DNA of 35,349 nucleotides, from assembly GCF_024055635.1 (NCBI RefSeq), contig NZ_JAMXMB010000004.1, positions 1 to 35,349 of the forward strand. Reading direction: 5' to 3'. The number at the start of each line of letters is the position of its first letter. Position 1 is the first letter of the stretch. The notes under the pieces were generated by a model that had not been told where the DNA came from, did no database searches, and saw nothing but the letters and a program-made list of their open reading frames with translations. A program made the translations under genes and the position numbers. Source of the stretch: Microbacterium yannicii. Its GTDB lineage: Bacteria; Actinomycetota; Actinomycetes; Actinomycetales; Microbacteriaceae. This document shows positions 25,275 to 32,102 of this stretch, in pieces.

Positions 25275-25475
25275 ATGACCGATTCCATCGCCGACGAGGG
25301 TGTCGCGCAGAAACCCGCATCAGAGGCGTCGACGCCCGACGGTGCGCGGGCGGCCGAGCGGACCGCACCCCCGATGACGCCCCGGCCGCGCAGCGGCGTC
25401 GCAGCGGCTGCCTCCGACCGTCGTCGCCACGAGTACCCGTGGTACGGCCCGCTCCCGGCCGATCGGCACGAGTGA
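25275..25475 (+). CDS. Small polar protein of unknown function
   Basis: A 66-residue protein with no hydrophobic segment, rich in Ala, Pro, Arg, Ser and Asp. The end (HEYPWYGPLPADRHE) is aromatic and may be a conserved docking-type motif. The ATG is preceded by AGGAGG at a spacing of 6 nt, one of the best ribosome binding sites in the window, which is the main argument that it is real. The next gene starts 4 nt after its stop, so the two are probably co-translated. The 115-bp gap before it holds a TTGTCA-like element at 25227-25232 without a convincing -10. Family not recognised. Confidence 0.72.
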   Translation: MTDSIADEGVAQKPASEASTPDGARAAERTAPPMTPRPRSGVAAAASDRRRHEYPWYGPLPADRHE

Positions 25476-25479
25476 GCAC

Positions 25480-25794
25480 ATGAGCGAGCACGGCGGGGCG
25501 ACGAAGATGGGCGAGGACATCCACCAGCTGGTCCTGACGCCGCTCGCCGATCGCTCGTGGCGGCTGCAGGACCGAGCGGTCGATCACGGCGATGCATCGC
25601 GTCTGGTCGCCTATGTGGAACTCCACGACGACGGCGTCTACGAAGCGGTGTGGGTCTCCGTCGGCTGCGGCACGGGCCGCTTCACCTCGCTGGATATGCT
25701 GTTCCTCTCCGCGGTGCAGATGCTCGAGCAGTGTCGCAGCCTGGGTGCACTCAAGCCGGCTCCGATTCCGCATCGTCCGCCTGCACACGCGTGA
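25480..25794 (+). CDS. Conserved-looking protein of unknown function
   Basis: A 104-residue soluble protein. Residues about 15-75 look like a small alpha/beta domain (QLVLTPLADRSWRLQDRAV, then RLVAYVELHDDGVYEAVWVS and FTSLDMLFLSAVQML). The C-terminus is a short Pro/His/Ala tail. I do not recognise the family. The ATG at 25480 lies 4 nt after the previous stop, without a strong ribosome binding site; ATG 25507 (MGEDIHQLV) is an alternative start closer to the folded part. Coupling to the 66-residue gene is likely. Confidence 0.72.
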   Translation: MSEHGGATKMGEDIHQLVLTPLADRSWRLQDRAVDHGDASRLVAYVELHDDGVYEAVWVSVGCGTGRFTSLDMLFLSAVQMLEQCRSLGALKPAPIPHRPPAHA

Positions 25795-25821
25795 CCTCCT
25801 ACCTGTGTCGGCGGGCGATGG

Positions 25822-25836
25822 CAGGATGGGGCCATG
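25822..25836 (+). promoter_or_regulatory. Possible leaderless promoter of glycosylase gene (CAGGAT-N6-ATG)
   Basis: CAGGAT at 25822-25827 is a weak -10 match but lies exactly 6 nt before the ATG at 25834. Confidence 0.42.
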
Positions 25837-26673
25837 CCTGAATCGCCTGAGGTCGAGGCTCTGACGCGCTTTCTCGCCCGCGAGGCATCCGGGCGCGAGA
25901 TCTGCGGCGTCGACGTGCTGGAGTTCCGTTCGGTGAAGACGCGCAGCGCGCCCCCGGCAGAGATCGTCGGGCGCACGGTCACGGGTGCCGCGCGGCACGG
26001 CAAGCACGTCGAGTTGCTCCTCGGTGACAAGAGCCTCGTGGTGTCGCTCGGCCGTCATGGGTGGATCCGCTGGCTCGGCGCAGACTCGCGGGGCTCAGAC
26101 ACCGAAGTGCCCGCCGACGCTCCACCGGCCCTGGCGAGCTTCCACCTATCGGACGACGTCGCCCTGGAGGTGACGGATGCCGGATCCTGGGTGTCGCTCG
26201 GCCTGTTCGTCGTCGGCAGCGCCGACGAGGTCCCTGCCATCGCCAAGCTCGGCCCCGACCCCGCTCACGACGACTTCACGCGTGCCCAGTTCGATGCGGC
26301 GCTCGGCGGTCGCCGCAAGCAGATCAAGGCGATCCTGCAGGAGCAGGAATCGCTCGCGGGAATCGGCAACGCCTACTCGGACGAGATCCTGCACATCGCC
26401 CGGCAGTCGCCGGTGACACCCGCCGCGGCGCTCGATCCTGCGGCGACCGACCGCTTGTTCGATGCGACCGTCTCGACGGTCAGGGAGGCGATCGAGGCTC
26501 GCGGCGGTGTACCGATCGACCAGCTGAAAGCGCAGAAGGTCGCCGCCATGCGCGTGCACGGGCGCGCCGGTGAAGCGTGCCCGGTGTGCGGCGACACCAT
26601 CCTCGATCTCACCTTCTCGGGGACGTCCGCGCAGTACTGCCCGACCTGCCAGAACGGCGGTGTGCCGATCTGA
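25834..26673 (+). CDS. Fpg/Nei-family DNA glycosylase
   Basis: A 279-residue base-excision repair glycosylase of the Fpg/Nei family, removing oxidised bases and cutting the AP site. The catalytic N-terminus is P2-E3 (MPESPEVEAL), and K57 (HGKHVEL) fits the conserved beta-strand lysine. The H2TH region has GIGNAYSDEIL (about 176-186). The zinc finger uses C249, C252, C269 and C272. The zinc-finger loop, which normally carries an arginine five residues before the third cysteine, has T264 there (SGTSAQYC). It is therefore a divergent paralog and its lesion preference is uncertain. Confidence 0.9.
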   Translation: MPESPEVEALTRFLAREASGREICGVDVLEFRSVKTRSAPPAEIVGRTVTGAARHGKHVELLLGDKSLVVSLGRHGWIRWLGADSRGSDTEVPADAPPALASFHLSDDVALEVTDAGSWVSLGLFVVGSADEVPAIAKLGPDPAHDDFTRAQFDAALGGRRKQIKAILQEQESLAGIGNAYSDEILHIARQSPVTPAAALDPAATDRLFDATVSTVREAIEARGGVPIDQLKAQKVAAMRVHGRAGEACPVCGDTILDLTFSGTSAQYCPTCQNGGVPI

Positions 26674-26721
26674 GGCCTCGCGGAGTGCACCTGCCTCTGC
26701 GCCGGGGCGTCGGGAGGTAGG

Positions 26722-26737
26722 TAGCATGGGTGCCATG
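26722..26737 (+). promoter_or_regulatory. Leaderless promoter of Cys-rich peptide (TAGCAT-N7-ATG)
   Basis: TAGCAT at 26722-26727 lies 7 nt before the ATG at 26735. An in-frame ATG overlaps the box at 26726 and is unlikely to be transcribed. Confidence 0.55.
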
Positions 26738-26854
26738 ACGACCTCGCAGCAGCCGGCCCCTCTCACCCTCGCACCCGTGCCGGACGACAAGAACCTCCTC
26801 ACGGTCGTCGAATCCGCCGGCTCGTGCTGCGGCGGCAGCTGCAGCATCGACTGA
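26735..26854 (+). CDS. 39-residue Cys-rich peptide (leaderless short ORF)
   Basis: A 39-residue peptide. The first 28 residues are ordinary (MTTSQQPAPLTLAPVPDD, then KNLLTVVESA), and the end is GSCCGGSCSID with three cysteines, all TGC. The start lies 7 nt from a -10 box. It is followed after 25 bp by a membrane-protein gene that has no ribosome binding site of its own. Overlapping hairpins cover the Cys codons (GCTGC with GCAGC at 26826-26839, and GCAGCTGC at 26835-26842). Possibilities are a cysteine-responsive attenuator, a metal-binding peptide, or a RiPP-like precursor. No maturation enzyme is nearby. Confidence 0.6.
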   Translation: MTTSQQPAPLTLAPVPDDKNLLTVVESAGSCCGGSCSID

Positions 26855-26879
26855 CCCCACACACCGCCACGCGCCGTCG

Positions 26880-27389
26880 ATGACCGACGACCAGCTGCAC
26901 ATCACCCCGCGCGTGGGTCGCATCCTCATGTCGGAGGAGGCGATCTACGGACTGATCCTCGTCTCCGGCATGATCGTGGTCAGCGCCTCCTCGAGCGGCG
27001 CGGCCGTGGACGCGGCGATCACGGTCGCCGTGACGGTGATCGTCTTCTTCGCGGCGCACGTCTTCGCCGGCACGCTCGGACGCCTCGCGGCGACGGACGG
27101 CCGGGCCGGGCTGCGGGCGAGCCTGCGTGCGTCCACGCATCAGTCCTCGGGCATGCTCCTCGCGTCGCTGCCGCCCCTCGTCATCCTGGTGCTCGGCGCC
27201 ACCCGTGTCATCGACGACAGCACCGCCATGTGGGCCGCGCTCATCGTCAACACCGTGCTGCTGGGCGCGCTCGGCTGGATCGCGGTGGCACGCTGGAGCA
27301 CCCACTGGGTTCCGCGCATCCTCGCCGCTCTCACCACCGCCGCCTTCGGCGGTGCCTTGATCGCCTTGAAGGCGATCATCCACCACTGA
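26880..27389 (+). CDS. Predicted integral membrane protein
   Basis: A 169-residue protein with four probable transmembrane helices: about 20-40, 45-65, 95-115 and 122-165 (the last perhaps two). The cytosolic N-terminus is short, ending in EEAIYGL. There are few charged residues apart from the loop around 65-88. I do not recognise the family. The ATG at 26880 has no ribosome binding site, which fits translation coupled to the preceding short ORF. Its last 14 bp overlap the end of the convergent AhpD-like gene. Function unknown. Confidence 0.8.
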   Translation: MTDDQLHITPRVGRILMSEEAIYGLILVSGMIVVSASSSGAAVDAAITVAVTVIVFFAAHVFAGTLGRLAATDGRAGLRASLRASTHQSSGMLLASLPPLVILVLGATRVIDDSTAMWAALIVNTVLLGALGWIAVARWSTHWVPRILAALTTAAFGGALIALKAIIHH

Positions 27390-27984
27390 TGCGAGCACTG
27401 GCGCGGGCGGCCTCACCCGGGGCCCGCAGCGCCGCCACCAGCGCGGGCGTGAGGCCCGGAACGTCGTCCACTGGCACGGCCAGCGCGAGCAGTGCCCGGC
27501 TGAAGAAGTTCCGCGCACCCGCGGCGAGCGCGATGTCGACGATCTGCCGATCGCTGAAACCCACGTCGCGCAACCGCTGAGTGTCGGCGTCGTCCATGGA
27601 CGCGGCATCCGTCGACAGCTTGTCGGCGAACTCGATGACCGCCACATCCGCCTCTTCCAGTTCTGCGGCGCGCGGATCGCCCACCAGGCGTGCGAGCTGA
27701 TCCTCGTCGAACAGCCCGCCGCGGAGGCTCTTGCGACCGTGCGCCAGCAGGCAGTGCTCCGACCCGATCGCGCGGGCGGCGCCGAGCGTCGCGAGCTCGT
27801 ACGTGCGAACGCCGATCGACGGCACGATGGCGCGCACCAGCGTCTCGAACGCCTGGTGGGCGTCCGGGTTCACCGCCATCACCTGGGTGTGGGCGAAGAC
27901 GAACCCGTCGCCGCGGCGGTCGTTGTCATACATGTCGGCGGCGTGACCTGTCACGCTCTCGGCATCAGGGGTGTCGACGATCAT
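27376..27984 (-). CDS. AhpD-like (carboxymuconolactone decarboxylase-fold) protein
   Basis: A 202-residue all-helical protein of the AhpD/CMD superfamily. The core is VRTYELATLGAARAIGSEHC and the later DRQIVDIALAAGARNFFSR. In AhpD the active site is CxxC-x3-H; here it is S75-E-H-C78-LLA-H82, so one cysteine is serine while the second Cys and the His remain. A disulfide-forming peroxidase cycle by the usual mechanism is therefore unlikely. The ATG at 27984 has GGGAAGG 8-9 nt upstream. It lies downstream of the drug exporter on the same strand, separated by a large hairpin. Confidence 0.88.
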   Translation of the reverse strand: MIVDTPDAESVTGHAADMYDNDRRGDGFVFAHTQVMAVNPDAHQAFETLVRAIVPSIGVRTYELATLGAARAIGSEHCLLAHGRKSLRGGLFDEDQLARLVGDPRAAELEEADVAVIEFADKLSTDAASMDDADTQRLRDVGFSDRQIVDIALAAGARNFFSRALLALAVPVDDVPGLTPALVAALRAPGEAARASARISGG

Positions 27985-28024
27985 GATGCTGCCTTCCCGT
28001 CGGGAGTGGGGGCACCACCAGAAT

Positions 28025-28065
28025 CGCGGATGCCCCACCCCTTGTCGAGGGGTGGGGCATCCGCG
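28025..28065. terminator. 17-bp perfect hairpin with GGATGCC arms
   Basis: CGCGGATGCCCCACCCC and its exact complement flank the 7-nt loop TTGTCGA. It lies between the exporter and the AhpD-like gene, both on the minus strand, so it probably ends exporter transcripts. There is almost no T-tract (ATTCTGG follows on the minus strand). Confidence 0.7.
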
Positions 28066-28126
28066 TGATACAGCAGCGCGGGGCTGCCGCCGAGGCTCAG
28101 TGGCGACGAGCCCCGTGGCTACAAGC

Positions 28127-29659
28127 TCAGTGGCCCACGGGCGCACCCATCGGCTGGTCGGCCGGCTTGCGGATGAGGAAGGCGCCCACCAGCAGCGGCA
28201 GTGACAGGAACGCCGCCGTGAGGAACGCCGCGTGCGTCCCCGCCGCTCCAGCGGCGAGCTCGTCAGAGCCCGAAGCGGTGGCGGCGGCCGACGCGGCCGC
28301 CATGACGCCGAACATCAGTGCGATGCCCGCTGCACCGGCCACCTGCTGCGCCGTTCCCACGACGGCCGAGCCGTACGAGTAGAACTTGGGCTCGAGCGAG
28401 GCCAGCGATGCCGTGAACAGCGGCGTGAACGACAGCGCGAGTCCGATCGACAGCACGGTCTGCGCGACGGCGACGAGCCACACCGGGGTGTCCTGGCCGA
28501 ACGTCGTGTAGAACCACAGCATCCCGCTCGTGATGACCGCGCCAGGTACGAGCAGGACGGTGGTGCCCCAGCGGTCGTAGATGCGGCCGATGAAAGGTCC
28601 GGCGAAGCCCATCGCGAGCGCACCCGGTAGCACTACCAGGCCCGTGGTGAGCGGGTCGACGTCGAGGACGTCCTGGAGGTAGAGCGGCACGACGGTGATG
28701 GCACCGAAGAAGGCCATCGACATGACCACCATCTGTGCCATCGAGAGCGAGAAGTTCCTGCTGCGGAAGACGCGGAGGTCGAGCAGGGCGTCGTCCTTGC
28801 GCTGCAGCAGCACCTGACGCCAGCCGAAGAGGCCCAGCGCCACGACGCCCACGGTCAGCGACACCACGAGCGTGGTGGTGGAGGCGGCGCTCGCGGCCGC
28901 GGCATCCGCTCCGCTGCCGTGACCGCCCGCGCCCAGCTGACTCAGGCCGAACACCAGTCCGCCGAAGCCGAAGGCCGACAGGATCACCGACAGGACGTCG
29001 ATCGGGGCCTTCGTCGTCTCGCCGAGGTTGTGGATCCAGCGCGCGCCGACCACGAGGGCGACGATCGCGATCGGCAGCACGATGCCGAAGATCCAGCGCC
29101 ACTCGAAGTTGTTGAGTATGGCGCCGGCGAGGGTCGGGCCGATGGCCGGCGCGAGCGACATCACGATGCTGACGCGGCCCATCATGCGGCCGCGGATCGC
29201 CGCGGGCACGACCGTCATCAGCGTCGTCATGAGCAGCGGCATCATGATGGCCGTGCCCGACGCCTGCACGACGCGGGCCACGAGCAGCATCGGGAAGCCG
29301 GGGGACAGGAACGCGATGAGCGTGCCCGCCGAGAACAGTCCCATGGCGGCGACGAACATCGTGCGCGTGGTGAAGCGGCGCAGCAGGAAGCCGGTGATCG
29401 GGATGACCACGGCCATCGTCAGCATGAACGCGGTCGTCAGCCACTGCGCGGCCAGGGCGGTGATGCCGAGGTCCGTGATGAGGTGCGGGATCGCGACGCC
29501 CATCGTGGTCTCGTTGAGGATCGCGACGAACGCGGCGGCCAGGAGCAGCCAGATGACGCGGCTCTCGCGGGGACCGAGTGTGGGAGTGGCGCCCGCAGCG
29601 GGGGTGCGGGGGACAGCGGAGATGCTGCCCGTTCCGGGGGTCGTATCGATGGCGGCCAT
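28127..29659 (-). CDS. MFS multidrug exporter, DHA2 (EmrB/QacA) type
   Basis: A 510-residue proton-driven drug exporter of the major facilitator superfamily, with 13-14 predicted helices. Markers are the first helix (VIWLLLAAAFVAILNETTM), AAQWLTTAFMLTMAVVIP, RRFTTRTMFVAAMGLFSAGT, motif C-like SLAPAIGPTLAGAI and WRWIFGIVLPIA. A Gly/Ala-rich hydrophilic loop (GAGGHGSGADAAAASAAS) divides the halves. It resembles LmrB-type exporters. The ATG at 29659 has GAGGAG 8 nt upstream. A -10-like TATGGT at 29720-29725 implies a leader of about 54 nt. No regulator gene is adjacent. Confidence 0.93.
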   Translation of the reverse strand: MAAIDTTPGTGSISAVPRTPAAGATPTLGPRESRVIWLLLAAAFVAILNETTMGVAIPHLITDLGITALAAQWLTTAFMLTMAVVIPITGFLLRRFTTRTMFVAAMGLFSAGTLIAFLSPGFPMLLVARVVQASGTAIMMPLLMTTLMTVVPAAIRGRMMGRVSIVMSLAPAIGPTLAGAILNNFEWRWIFGIVLPIAIVALVVGARWIHNLGETTKAPIDVLSVILSAFGFGGLVFGLSQLGAGGHGSGADAAAASAASTTTLVVSLTVGVVALGLFGWRQVLLQRKDDALLDLRVFRSRNFSLSMAQMVVMSMAFFGAITVVPLYLQDVLDVDPLTTGLVVLPGALAMGFAGPFIGRIYDRWGTTVLLVPGAVITSGMLWFYTTFGQDTPVWLVAVAQTVLSIGLALSFTPLFTASLASLEPKFYSYGSAVVGTAQQVAGAAGIALMFGVMAAASAAATASGSDELAAGAAGTHAAFLTAAFLSLPLLVGAFLIRKPADQPMGAPVGH

Positions 29660-29719
29660 AGGTCGTCTCCTCGAGGCTCGGATGGTCAGCGAAGCGCCAC
29701 CCGAGGATGGCAAGCTCTC

Positions 29720-29725
29720 ACCATA
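29720..29725 (-). promoter_or_regulatory. -10 element for the MFS exporter
   Basis: TATGGT on the minus strand, about 60 nt before the exporter ATG, in a locally AT-richer stretch. No clear -35 element. Confidence 0.4.
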
Positions 29726-29792
29726 ACCACAGGTTCCGACATCCCATTCCCGATTCCGGGAGCGTCTGCCGGTGAGCGGAGGACCGCCCGGA

Positions 29793-30002
29793 TCAGCTGC
29801 CGGAGCGCCGCGGCTCCGTGTCGTCCCAGCGCTCCGAGCCGATCGCGTCGGTGGGCTCGGCCTCCGGCTCGCGGTCCTCGAGGTTCTTGGGAAGCGGGTT
29901 GACGATCTCCTCGTGGGGGATGGCCTTGAGGCGGTCGATCTCCTCGCGCAGCTCGGCGAGGTCGCTGCCGTCGTGTTCGGGGGCGTCGGGAGTCGAGGTC
30001 AT
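29793..30002 (-). CDS. Small acidic soluble protein of unknown function
   Basis: A 69-residue strongly acidic protein. A helical, coiled-coil-like segment at about 13-28 (DLAELREEIDRLKAIPHEEI) is followed by NPLPKNLEDREPE and a polar tail. Such proteins are common in actinobacteria without a known role; the EEIVNPLPKNL part looks like a conserved core. The ATG at 30002 lies 6 nt after a TAGGCT box on the minus strand. It is divergent from the ABC exporter, with only 54 bp between the start codons. Confidence 0.82.
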   Translation of the reverse strand: MTSTPDAPEHDGSDLAELREEIDRLKAIPHEEIVNPLPKNLEDREPEAEPTDAIGSERWDDTEPRRSGS

Positions 30003-30014
30003 GGCTCGAGCCTA
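30000..30014 (-). promoter_or_regulatory. Leaderless promoter of small acidic protein (TAGGCT-N6-ATG)
   Basis: On the minus strand TAGGCT (30009-30014) is exactly 6 nt before the ATG at 30002. It faces away from the TAGGCT box of the ABC exporter 30 bp further on. Confidence 0.58.
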
Positions 30015-30044
30015 GCGTCGGAGCCCGGGGTCGGTAGGGCTCAT

Positions 30045-30059
30045 TAGGCTGGCACTGTG
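30045..30059 (+). promoter_or_regulatory. Leaderless promoter of ABC exporter (TAGGCT-N6-GTG)
   Basis: TAGGCT at 30045-30050 is exactly 6 nt before the GTG at 30057. A second in-frame start, ATG 30063, is possible. Confidence 0.58.
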
Positions 30060-32081
30060 AGCATGCGCGGCGGCGGGGGAGGCGGCGGGGGCGGACATCC
30101 CGGCTTCCGGCCCGTCGACATCCAGGCGCAGCGCCGCGCCAACGCCGAGGCGCCGGAGATCCCCGAGCTCGGCAAGCGGGTCGTCGGGCTCTTCCGTCCG
30201 TACAAGTGGTCGATCCTCATCACGGGTCTGCTCGTCGTGGCGGGGGCCGGCATCGCCGTCATCCCACCGCTGCTCGTGCAGCGGGTGTTCGACGACGCGC
30301 TCTTCCCGCTCGACGGGTCCGCGCCCGACCTCACGCTCCTGTGGAAGCTCGTGGCCGCCATGATCGCGCTGTTTCTGTTCTCGGCGGGGCTCGGGGTGGT
30401 GCAGACCTGGCTCACCTCCACCGTCGGCAACCGGGTCACCGGCGATCTGCGCGTGAAGCTGTTCGACCACCTGCAGTCGATGGAGCTCGGCTTCTTCACG
30501 CGCACCAAGACCGGCGTCATCCAATCGCGCCTGCAGAACGACGTCGGCGGAGTCTCGGGTGTGCTCACGAACACCGTGACGAGCATCCTCGGAAACACCG
30601 TCACGGTCGTCGCGTCGCTGATCGCCATGATCCTGATCGACTGGCGGCTGACGATCATCGCCGTCGTGCTCATGCCGTTCCTGATCCTGGTGCAGCGTCG
30701 TGTCGGCCAGGTGCGCGCCCGCATCGCCGGCGAGACACAGGAGTCGCTGTCGGAGCTGACGGCGATCACGCAGGAGACGCTGAGCGTGTCGGGCATCCTG
30801 CTCTCGAAGTCGTTCAACCGGCAGCGCACCGAGGCGACCCGCTACGCCGACGAGAACCTCAACCAGGTGCGCCTCCAGGTGCGCCGCGCGATGAGCGGTC
30901 AGGGCTTCTTCGCGGTCGTGCAGGTCATCATGGCGAGTGTCCCCGCGATCATCTACCTCGTGTCGGGCTACCTGATAGACGGCGGCAGCGACGTCATCAC
31001 CGCGGGCACGATCGTGGCGTTCACCACCGTGCAGGCGCGCCTGCTCATGCCGCTCATGGGCCTGATGCGCGTGTCGCTCGACCTGCAGACCTCGTCGGCG
31101 CTGTTCGCGCGCATCTTCGAGTACCTCGATCTGGTGCCGGCGATCCGCGACGAACCCGACGCCATCGCCGTGGCGGACGCCCCGGGCCCGATCGGCAGGA
31201 TCGAGTTCCGCGACGTCGTGTTCCGCTACCCGGATGCCGCGGCCGACAGCCGCGCGACCCTGCGCGGCGTCTCGTTCGTGGCGGAGCCCGGCCAGCACGT
31301 CGCGTTCGTCGGCCCGTCGGGCGCCGGCAAGACGACGGTGCTCTACCTGACGCCGCGCCTGTACGAGGCATCCGGCGGCTCGGTGATGTTCGCCGGGGAG
31401 GACGTTCGCCGCCTGCGCCAGGAGTCGATCGTCGACAACGTGGGCATCGTGTCGCAGGAGACCTACCTGTTCCACGCCACCATCCGTGAGAACCTGCGGT
31501 ACGCCAAGCCGGAGGCGACGGATGCCGAACTCGAGGCCGCCTGCCGCGCGGCCAACATCCACCACGTCATCGAGCGCTTCGAGAACGGATACGACACGGT
31601 CGTCGGCGAGCGCGGCTACCGCCTGTCGGGGGGCGAGAAGCAGCGAATCGCCATCGCGCGCGTGCTGCTGAAGGATCCGCCGGTGCTGTTGCTCGACGAG
31701 GCCACGTCGGCGCTCGACACCGTGTCGGAGCGCGTCGTGCAAGAGGCGCTCGACGCGGCGGCCCGCGGCCGCACCACGCTGTCGATCGCCCACCGGCTGT
31801 CGACGGTGATCGCCGCCGACGTCATCCACGTCGTCGAGGCGGGGCGCATCGTCGAGTCGGGGACGCACGCGTCGCTCCTGGCTGCCGGCGGGCTCTACAC
31901 CGAACTCGCGGCCCAGCAGCTGGCCACGACGAAGATCCTCGAGGCCGAGGACGCCGATCCACCGGCCGACCATGCCGACCGCAGAGCCGACATCGCTCCG
32001 GACGCCGCCGTCATCACGCCGGACGAGGTGCTCGCGTCGGGCCGCGCGGTCATCCGCGACCCGGAGTGGCCGGAGGCCTGA
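30057..32081 (+). CDS. ABC exporter, fused membrane and ATPase domains
   Basis: A 674-residue half-transporter of the type IV exporter (MsbA/MDR) class, acting as a homo- or heterodimer. An N-terminal run of nine glycines (residues 5-13) precedes the first helix. Six helices fill about 50-330. The nucleotide-binding domain has Walker A GPSGAGKTT (419-427), the Q-loop Q467, the signature LSGGEKQR (523-530), Walker B with LLLDE (544-548) and the switch H579, so ATP hydrolysis should be intact. The C-terminal 55 residues are an acidic tail. Substrate unknown. No partner half-transporter is adjacent. The GTG at 30057 lies at a leaderless position. Confidence 0.94.
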   Translation: MSMRGGGGGGGGGHPGFRPVDIQAQRRANAEAPEIPELGKRVVGLFRPYKWSILITGLLVVAGAGIAVIPPLLVQRVFDDALFPLDGSAPDLTLLWKLVAAMIALFLFSAGLGVVQTWLTSTVGNRVTGDLRVKLFDHLQSMELGFFTRTKTGVIQSRLQNDVGGVSGVLTNTVTSILGNTVTVVASLIAMILIDWRLTIIAVVLMPFLILVQRRVGQVRARIAGETQESLSELTAITQETLSVSGILLSKSFNRQRTEATRYADENLNQVRLQVRRAMSGQGFFAVVQVIMASVPAIIYLVSGYLIDGGSDVITAGTIVAFTTVQARLLMPLMGLMRVSLDLQTSSALFARIFEYLDLVPAIRDEPDAIAVADAPGPIGRIEFRDVVFRYPDAAADSRATLRGVSFVAEPGQHVAFVGPSGAGKTTVLYLTPRLYEASGGSVMFAGEDVRRLRQESIVDNVGIVSQETYLFHATIRENLRYAKPEATDAELEAACRAANIHHVIERFENGYDTVVGERGYRLSGGEKQRIAIARVLLKDPPVLLLDEATSALDTVSERVVQEALDAAARGRTTLSIAHRLSTVIAADVIHVVEAGRIVESGTHASLLAAGGLYTELAAQQLATTKILEAEDADPPADHADRRADIAPDAAVITPDEVLASGRAVIRDPEWPEA

Positions 32082-32102
32082 GCCCGGGTCGTCAGGCCGC
32101 GG

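Noticed and set aside
27984..28146. Upstream extension of the AhpD-like gene through the 28025-28065 hairpin
   Set aside because: The frame is open, but the extension is Arg/Pro-rich, crosses a perfect hairpin, and the ATG at 27984 has a good ribosome binding site and the family-like N-terminus.
30012..31973. A 653-codon minus-strand frame opposite the ABC exporter
   Set aside because: The exporter has all Walker and signature motifs; the antisense frame is Arg/Asp/His-rich with no recognisable domain.
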